Shown here: positions 49,532 to 55,242 of the stretch, one piece after another
Numbering within the stretch: position 1 is the stretch's first letter
Layout: each line of letters starts with the position of its first letter
Assembly (NCBI GenBank): GCA_017883065.1
Contig: JADGOG010000002.1
Span: 1 to 55,242, forward strand
Length of the DNA stretch: 55,242 bases
DNA from: Acidimicrobiales bacterium
Lineage (GTDB): Bacteria; Actinomycetota; Acidimicrobiia; Acidimicrobiales; RAAP-2
Reading direction: 5' to 3'
The notes under the pieces: generated by a model
What the model was told of the DNA's origin: nothing
The model's input: only the letters and a program-made list of their open reading frames with translations
Database searches by the model: none
Position numbers and translations under genes: made by a program

Positions 49532-51322
49532 ATGCACTCGGCGACCGGGCGGGATCACGAGATCCTCCGGGTCCCCATCGCCGGGATCCCCTCCAGGCGG
49601 GTCCTGCGGTTGATCGGTGCCGCGCTCGCTGTCGTGGTGCTGCTGGCGGCCACGTCCGGAACGGCCGGCGCCCACGCCCAGCTCGAATCCACGAGTCCCG
49701 ACTCGTCGTCAGTTCTGGAGGTGGCTCCGAAGCAGGTGCTCCTCCACTTCGACGAACCGGTGGAGATCGACTTCGGCTCTCTCCGGGTCCTCGGTCCGAG
49801 CGGGCAGAGGGTCGACAGCGGAGGTACCCACCACCCGCCGGGTGACAGCCACGCGGTGGCCACCTCATTGTCGGGCCACCTCCCCCGGGGGACCTACGTG
49901 GTGGCCTGGCGTGTGATCTCGGACGACTCGCACCCGGTCCACGGCGCCTTCATCTTCTCCGTCGGAACGGCCGGCGGGGCCAAGAGGGCCGGCTCGTTGG
50001 CCACCGCCCTGGGCGACCAGTCGGGGAGCACCGCCGTCGGCGTCGCCTACTGGCTGACCAGGTTCGTTGCCTTCATCGGGCTCCTGGTCCTGGTCGGCCT
50101 GGTGGCGATGGTGCTCGTCTCGTGGCCACAAGGCGGACGTACCCGACGGATGGGCAGGATCCTCTGGGCTTCGTGGTCGCTGCTGGTCGTCTCCACGGTG
50201 GTGGGCATCGCGATCCAGGGCGTCTACGCTGCCTCGCTCCCCCTGGCGGACATCGTTCGCCCGGCCCTGGTGGATGCCGTCCTGCACACCCGGTTCGGCG
50301 AGGTCGAACTCCTCCGGCTGATCCTGTTGGTCGCCGTCATCCCGGTGTTGATGGCCATCCGCGGTCGCTTCGGCGAAGGGCACCTCCGACGGCCGTGGGT
50401 GGTGGCCGGAGCTGCCATCCTCGGGGCGGGCCTGCTGGCCACGGCGGGACTGGCCGGGCACGCCTCGGCCGGCGGCCAGCCCCTGCTCGGGTTCGTGCTC
50501 GACGTGGTCCACCTCGGAGCCGGCGCCCTCTGGTTGGGCGGGCTCGTCCTGCTGGCCACCGTTCTGATCGCCGACCGGAGCGAAGAGGTCCAACCGGCCG
50601 AACCGCGACGGGTCACCCTGAGGGTCTCGGCGCTCATGTTCGCGGCGGTGGCGGTGGTGGTGGCCACCGGCACGATCCAGTCCATCCGCCAGGTAGGAAG
50701 CTTCTTCGCCCTGTTCCACACCGACTACGGGCGGACACTGTTGGTGAAGATCGCGCTGGTCGTGGCCCTGGTGGCGGCGGGAGCCCACAGCCGTCGGACC
50801 CTCCACGGCCACCTTGGCCTCGGACGTGCCCAACGAACCGCGAGGGCCGAGGAGCCGGCCGGCGATGGAGGTGCGGGGGACGTCCAACGCAACCGGCTGC
50901 GGCGATCCGTCCTGGTCGAACTGGGCATCGCCCTCTGCGTCCTCGCTGTCACTGCGGTCCTGGTCAACGCGGTTCCGGCCAAACAGGCGGCCGCCCTACC
51001 CTTCTCGCACTCGTTCACCACCCTGGGGGTGCAGGTCAACGCCATCGTGGATCCGGCCGAGGTCGGCGCTGGCAACGAGGTGCACGTCTACATCCTGAGC
51101 AGCCAAGGGGTTCCGAAGGCCATCCCCGAGCTGGATGCCAGCATCGCCCTTCCGGCCCAGCACCTCGGGCCACTGGGCATTCCACTCCGGGTGGTGGGAC
51201 CCGGACACTTCACCGCCTCCAACGTGTCATTCCCCGTCGCCGGCAACTGGATCCTCAAGCTCACCGTGCGCACCGGCGCCACCGACGAGCAGGTCGTCAC
51301 GACCACGCTCCCCGTCCACTGA
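49532..51322 (+). CDS. CopC-CopD-YtkA-like fusion membrane protein (copper resistance family)
   Basis: Signal plus HAQLESTSPDSSSVLEVAPKQVLLHFDEPVEIDFG (CopC), multi-TM CopD region, C-terminal YtkA-like Ig domain; TACGCT-N6-ATG at 49532. Confidence 0.88.
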   Translation: MHSATGRDHEILRVPIAGIPSRRVLRLIGAALAVVVLLAATSGTAGAHAQLESTSPDSSSVLEVAPKQVLLHFDEPVEIDFGSLRVLGPSGQRVDSGGTHHPPGDSHAVATSLSGHLPRGTYVVAWRVISDDSHPVHGAFIFSVGTAGGAKRAGSLATALGDQSGSTAVGVAYWLTRFVAFIGLLVLVGLVAMVLVSWPQGGRTRRMGRILWASWSLLVVSTVVGIAIQGVYAASLPLADIVRPALVDAVLHTRFGEVELLRLILLVAVIPVLMAIRGRFGEGHLRRPWVVAGAAILGAGLLATAGLAGHASAGGQPLLGFVLDVVHLGAGALWLGGLVLLATVLIADRSEEVQPAEPRRVTLRVSALMFAAVAVVVATGTIQSIRQVGSFFALFHTDYGRTLLVKIALVVALVAAGAHSRRTLHGHLGLGRAQRTARAEEPAGDGGAGDVQRNRLRRSVLVELGIALCVLAVTAVLVNAVPAKQAAALPFSHSFTTLGVQVNAIVDPAEVGAGNEVHVYILSSQGVPKAIPELDASIALPAQHLGPLGIPLRVVGPGHFTASNVSFPVAGNWILKLTVRTGATDEQVVTTTLPVH

Positions 51323-51451
51323 GCGCCGGACCCCCGCTGCTGTGCCCGTCAGACCCTTGTCGCACGCCGGCATCGGACCCCGCATGAGCGATCACATGCC
51401 TCGCCGCCGGACCACCGGCCTGACCAGGACCGCTGCCAGGAGCCGGCACGA

Positions 51452-52021
51452 TCACGGGAGTGGAGCATCGGGGGACGAGGCGACCTCGGTCTCCTCGCCG
51501 TCCACGATCCACCGGGTGCGGAGGTCCTCCAACCAGGTGGGCATGTCGATGTCCGGATCGGGAAGGCGCTCGGCACCGAGCCGGTCGAGGGTGTGTTGGA
51601 ACGACTCCAGGTCGTCGCCCCACGAACGCGGGTCCCCCATCATCACCTCCAAGAGGACGGTTCCTCGAGATCCGGCGACGAAGGGTCCGAAGGCAGCACC
51701 GAGCGGGAGCTCGATGTGGGTGCCGGTGGGGCAGTGGCGGTCACCGCACCACATCTCCCCGTCGATCACGAAGACCACGTGCGGGCTGTAGTGCCCGTGG
51801 CGACGGATGACCATGCCGGGATCCCACTTGGCATAGAGCGAGAGGTACAACGGGTCGGGAGAGAAGGCCAACCACTTCTCCCACACCGACGACGTGGACC
51901 CGTCGGCGTTGCGGATCGACTTCACCCGCTGCCAGGGGACGTCCGGATCGTCGAGGTGGCGGAAGGCGGCCTCCGGCGCCACCCCGTCACCGGTCGGTTC
52001 ACTGCCGGATGTGTCCCCCAT
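51452..52021 (-). CDS. Cupin-domain protein
   Basis: YAKWDPGMVIRRHGHYSPHVVFVIDGEMWCGDRHCPTGTHIELPLGAAFGPF cupin motifs. Confidence 0.8.
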   Translation of the reverse strand: MGDTSGSEPTGDGVAPEAAFRHLDDPDVPWQRVKSIRNADGSTSSVWEKWLAFSPDPLYLSLYAKWDPGMVIRRHGHYSPHVVFVIDGEMWCGDRHCPTGTHIELPLGAAFGPFVAGSRGTVLLEVMMGDPRSWGDDLESFQHTLDRLGAERLPDPDIDMPTWLEDLRTRWIVDGEETEVASSPDAPLP

Positions 52022-52197
52022 GGTCCTCCTCGGGTGCGGTCCTTCGGACCGGGTCGGGGATCGACCGGTCACAGGCCGATCACGATAGGGGTCACGGGAC
52101 GAGGATGCGCAGGTCTCCAGCGCCGCCGAGGTGTCGGTGAGCCTTCCGGCCACCTTCGGGCCTCAGCCCGCCGATTCACCGTCCGACTGTGACATAA

Positions 52198-52236
52198 GTG
52201 AACAAATAGTGAACGTTGCACGACTTCGAGGTGAAC
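52198..52236 (+). promoter_or_regulatory. Three helically phased GTGAAC direct repeats
   Basis: GTGAAC at 52198, 52209 and 52231 (spacings 11 and 22 bp). Confidence 0.6.
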
Positions 52237-52254
52237 GTAGGGTAAACTAGTGGC

Positions 52255-52533
52255 ATGCAACGCACGCTTCCCCACCCACAGGGATGGTTCTCCGATCCCT
52301 TCCGCCAGCACAAGGCGCGTTGGTTCTCTGACGGAAGTCCGACCGCCCTGGTGCGTGATGACGGGGTGGAGTCACACGACCCACCTCCGGACACGCCCTA
52401 CGCCGCACCGGTCGAGCCAGTGGCCGAGGCGGAGGGGGACCTGCTCCACTCCCACCTGAGGGGTTACCCCTACGACCGGGACTCCGGGGTCAATGCCATT
52501 TGGGACATCTTCGTGGCGACCGGCGGGGACTGA
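52255..52533 (+). CDS. Small DUF2510-like protein
   Basis: GWFSDPFRQHKARWFSDGSPTALVRD resembles the DUF2510 pattern (GWYPDP...RYWDG..WT); TAAACT-N6-ATG upstream. Confidence 0.65.
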   Translation: MQRTLPHPQGWFSDPFRQHKARWFSDGSPTALVRDDGVESHDPPPDTPYAAPVEPVAEAEGDLLHSHLRGYPYDRDSGVNAIWDIFVATGGD

Positions 52534-52681
52534 ACCGCTCCACGGACGGACTGACCGGCGGGACGCCGGAGCCAGGGGTTGGGTCGTGCCTCCGGTGTGG
52601 CCGGAGCGGTCCGACCCAAGGGGCACTGTCGGCGTTCCACCTCACGCCCGCCGAACGGTGTGATCGGCAAGACTGCCTTCC

Positions 52682-53008
52682 ATGGCGTTCGGTCAACAGT
52701 CGGGACCGCCGGCGACGGCCAAACAGGTTCAGGAGCTGATGAACCTGCTCAATGACGCGGGCCACACCGATTTTCGTGACGCCCGTGGCCCGATGGGGTT
52801 CACCCAGCGCCAGGCGGGCGGAAAGTTCACTCGCGACGAGGCCGAGGCGTTCATCGACCGGCTCCAGGGCGCCGTGTCCGAGGAGAGTGCGCCGGTGACC
52901 GCACCGATGCCGAGGTTGTCGGCGCGGGAGCGGATGCTTCAGGAACTGCCCGCCGGGCAGCTCGCCGACGAGCTGCGTCGCCGCGGGTGGACCGCCATCG
53001 AACCGTAG
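52682..53008 (+). CDS. Hypothetical protein
   Basis: Coherent 108-aa ORF MAFGQQSGPPATAKQVQELMNLLNDAGHTDFRDARGPMGFTQRQAGGKFTRDEAEAFIDRLQG. Confidence 0.7.
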   Translation: MAFGQQSGPPATAKQVQELMNLLNDAGHTDFRDARGPMGFTQRQAGGKFTRDEAEAFIDRLQGAVSEESAPVTAPMPRLSARERMLQELPAGQLADELRRRGWTAIEP

Positions 53009-53097
53009 TCGTTCGTCCGCAGGGGCTCCTGCCGTCACCATCTCGATCCGTGCCGTCCGGGGGTCGCCGTCGCCGGCCTGTCCGTTAGCGTTGTCTC

Positions 53098-53275
53098 ATG
53101 CCGGCACGAGAGGGGCTGTTGCGTCTCGCCATCATCGGCGCAGCGAAAGCGTCACTTGGGCATACTGCTTCCAGTGCACGAGTCCCGGAGCAAGACAGCC
53201 TCGAACCCGGAACCTCGTCTACGAGAGCGACGCCTTGTAGCCGGGGATTGGACCTCGACCGGTGCAAGCGATAGA
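53098..53275 (+). pseudogene. Possible 5' remnant of a truncated gene
   Basis: TAGCGT-N6-ATG module then MPAREGLLRLAIIGAAKASLG in typical GC-rich codons, after which composition changes and the frame ends after 58 codons. Confidence 0.35.
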
Positions 53276-53953
53276 TCAATACCAGATAGCGATTGCTCTC
53301 CCCGATTCGTCGATCTCCGGTGGATCTGGAATCGAGTGAGCGGTACCATCAAGCAACCGCTTTGCGCTCCAAGCAGCTACGGCAGCATCAAGCATGTCGT
53401 CGGTCGTCGCCAGGTAGGCACCTTCGCCGATGGCATGGTCCAGATCGATACCGACAGCAAGTAGTGCTTTCCGTCGTTCGATCATTCCGGCCCAGGACTT
53501 CTTCGAAGCGCTCGCTGGTGCGTCCATCAGGAATCTGAACGAGACCTCAGGATGGACTTCCCAAACCGGGCAAGGCGCATTGGGCAGCCATCGTTCTATC
53601 TCGAAGATCTTTGATCGGAGGGCGAAGGACTGCTGGCTGATGCCGTACCCCGTTAGCTCCAAGGACAGCCTTGTTGCGGTTGGGTGGTCCCGTGCTTCGA
53701 GGGCGGCACGCACCGGAGTGAAGAACACCGAGTGCGATCGAGGGCCGAGGACATTCCTGGCCTCAACATCAGCAACACGGCGAACTTCATTAGGCAGTCC
53801 GATGGGGATGTCGATTGCGATTGCTTCTGCATCGGAAATGGCCTCGGCTAGGTCCTCGATGCTTTCGAGGAAATGAGCCTGGGCTTCTGCGCCTGTACGC
53901 AGAGCAACAGCAATCCACCCGGTCTTGCAAGCGTCGATTCCGATAGCGGCCAT
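53276..53953 (-). CDS. DUF429 domain protein
   Basis: MAAIGIDACKTGWIAVAL...AIAIDIPIGLPNEVRRVADVEARNVLGPRSHSVFFTPVRAAL...VWEVHPEVSF typical of DUF429. Confidence 0.85.
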   Translation of the reverse strand: MAAIGIDACKTGWIAVALRTGAEAQAHFLESIEDLAEAISDAEAIAIDIPIGLPNEVRRVADVEARNVLGPRSHSVFFTPVRAALEARDHPTATRLSLELTGYGISQQSFALRSKIFEIERWLPNAPCPVWEVHPEVSFRFLMDAPASASKKSWAGMIERRKALLAVGIDLDHAIGEGAYLATTDDMLDAAVAAWSAKRLLDGTAHSIPDPPEIDESGRAIAIWY

Positions 53954-54153
53954 GCTCCACGTTTCCACATCACGGTTGAAGTGACCGGGCAAAGACATTG
54001 AGCCGGAATCGTTGCCTCCCATGTCAGCCAGAAGACACTGATGGCCTGACTGCCGATGCAACAAGCGTCCGAAGTGTTACCGGGCGAGGTCCGATTCCAC
54101 GCTCTCTGGTGACATCCAAGGGCCAACCCTGCTTGACGGCGGGTCAATCCTGG

Positions 54154-54732
54154 TTAGCCTCCGGCATTCCCAGCGCCTTCAAAGTTGTGGGTCTGTTGTA
54201 CGTCGACCTGGCAGCTCGCAGGGGTCATTCCGAGCTGAGTGTCCAAGGGTGCCGTTACCGTCCAGGGGCCGGTCCCACCCATTGCAGCAGGGTGCTCATT
54301 ATCCAAGACGGCAAGCTGCGTTCCCTGTGAAGCCGAGCCGGTGGCTGATGAGTAGACGTATAGCTCCACGACGGCGCCGATACGGATATAGCTCTCCGGC
54401 ACAAACCCGCCATTGAAGGTCCCCGTCGCAGTCACCACGCCATTGCTCAGGGAGCAGGATGACGGAAGCAGAATCTGAGATGAGTCCGGGGCAGAAGGAT
54501 TGTTCGGATCAGCGGGTTGAACTGAAATCTCTAGCTGAGTCGCAGTGCTGGGCACGGCCGTGTTTGGTGCCGGTGCTGACGAAGTCGAACTGCTCGGCTC
54601 GGTGGGGTTGGTAGACGCCCTCCGAACCGATGTCGTAGTTGTGTGGTGGTGCGTCCCGAGCAGATAGCCACCCCCACCCACGGCTACCAATGCAATCAGC
54701 CCCGCCAGGGCATACAGCAGCTTTTGTCCCAT
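54154..54732 (-). CDS. Hypothetical membrane-anchored exported protein
   Basis: N-terminal TM MGQKLLYALAGLIALVAVGGGGYLLG, Ser/Thr/Pro linker, then a globular-looking domain. Confidence 0.65.
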   Translation of the reverse strand: MGQKLLYALAGLIALVAVGGGGYLLGTHHHTTTTSVRRASTNPTEPSSSTSSAPAPNTAVPSTATQLEISVQPADPNNPSAPDSSQILLPSSCSLSNGVVTATGTFNGGFVPESYIRIGAVVELYVYSSATGSASQGTQLAVLDNEHPAAMGGTGPWTVTAPLDTQLGMTPASCQVDVQQTHNFEGAGNAGG

Positions 54733-54995
54733 TCTCCGCCTCCTCGATGTGGTTGTTGCTCACGCTACGACGGATGCCATTTCATCGCTACCTCGCCAGG
54801 TTGAGCCGGATCCAACAGATGCTTTCGTTCTTGCTCTCGTTGCAATACCCGGTCAGGGCATCGATCGGAGGGAGGGCGAGACCTGTCGCCGGGCGACGCC
54901 AGCGAGGCAGCGTGCGGATCCGCTCAGGTCCCGAGCCGCACTATCGAGGAAGTCGCCTACGCCCTTCGGAGTGCGTGGAGGACTGCCCCTGATCA

Positions 54996-55027
54996 GGAGC
55001 GCTGCGCTCCGGCAATGGCCATGCCGG
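54996..55027. repeat. Two abutting perfect inverted repeats
   Basis: GGAGCGC-T-GCGCTCC (54996-55010) and CCGGCA-ATGGCCA-TGCCGG (55009-55027). Confidence 0.75.
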
Positions 55028-55242
55028 CGATCTGAGGGCGGTTCCTCTTTCGCCGATGTGACGAACGACCCTGTGATCGGAGCCGTCAGCGGGTCAGGAT
55101 GACCTTGAGGGTCAATGGTTCCGTTGCCTTGTGTGATCCATGGTGCGGAGTTGGGAGGCGGTCATGCTCATTGTCCTGCTTGTTAGGTCGGCGGTGTTTC
55201 TCGGCGGAGCAGCCATATGGGCCGCTCGGGATTTCCGCTTGA

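Noticed and set aside
53160-53240. tRNA-like fragments (CGAGTCCCGGAGC on plus; CCGGGTTCGAGG on minus)
   Set aside because: Could not fold a T-arm with a matching 5-bp stem or a complete cloverleaf on either strand; at most a degraded remnant.
54639-55102. Overlapping 117-aa plus-strand ORFs near the end of the window
   Set aside because: No RBS, no domain pattern, partly overlapping the start of the minus-strand exported protein; likely non-coding or relict.
55164-55242. ORF starting MLIVLLVRSAVFLGGAAIWAARDFRL open at the window end
   Set aside because: Plausible membrane protein start but only 26 codons are visible; insufficient to call.

Overview
High-GC actinobacterial chromosome segment; gene content and order suggest an Acidimicrobiia-like organism (inference). 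Most of it is conserved housekeeping DNA: rne/rng (5' truncated), rplU-rpmA-obgE-proB-proA, nadD-rsfS, mtrAB-lpqB-like (minus strand), xerC-whiG-rpsB-tsf-pyrH-frr-cdsA-dxr-rseP-ispG-proS, rimP-nusA-ylxR-infB-rbfA-truB-ribF, orn, dut, tRNA-Gly(GCC) and corA. Interspersed accessory genes include a MoxR/VWA pair, a secreted six-repeat protein with a GH25-like C-terminus, class II DAHP synthase, an F420-type oxidoreductase, an orphan solute-binding lipoprotein, an acyl-CoA ligase, a WS/DGAT acyltransferase and a CopC-CopD-YtkA-like fusion. The last ~2.1 kb (from ~53.1 kb) is visibly lower in GC, gene-poor and looks like an accessory or relict segment. I see no CRISPR array, intact transposon or obvious defence system. 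The most interesting signals are regulatory: a repeated TANNNT-N6-start-codon (leaderless) module before many genes, an intrinsic terminator inside the rimP-nusA-infB leader, a possible structural switch in the rpsB leader, phased GTGAAC repeats before a small DUF2510-like gene, a duplicated operator-like motif before the secreted repeat protein, and an unannotated microprotein pair.
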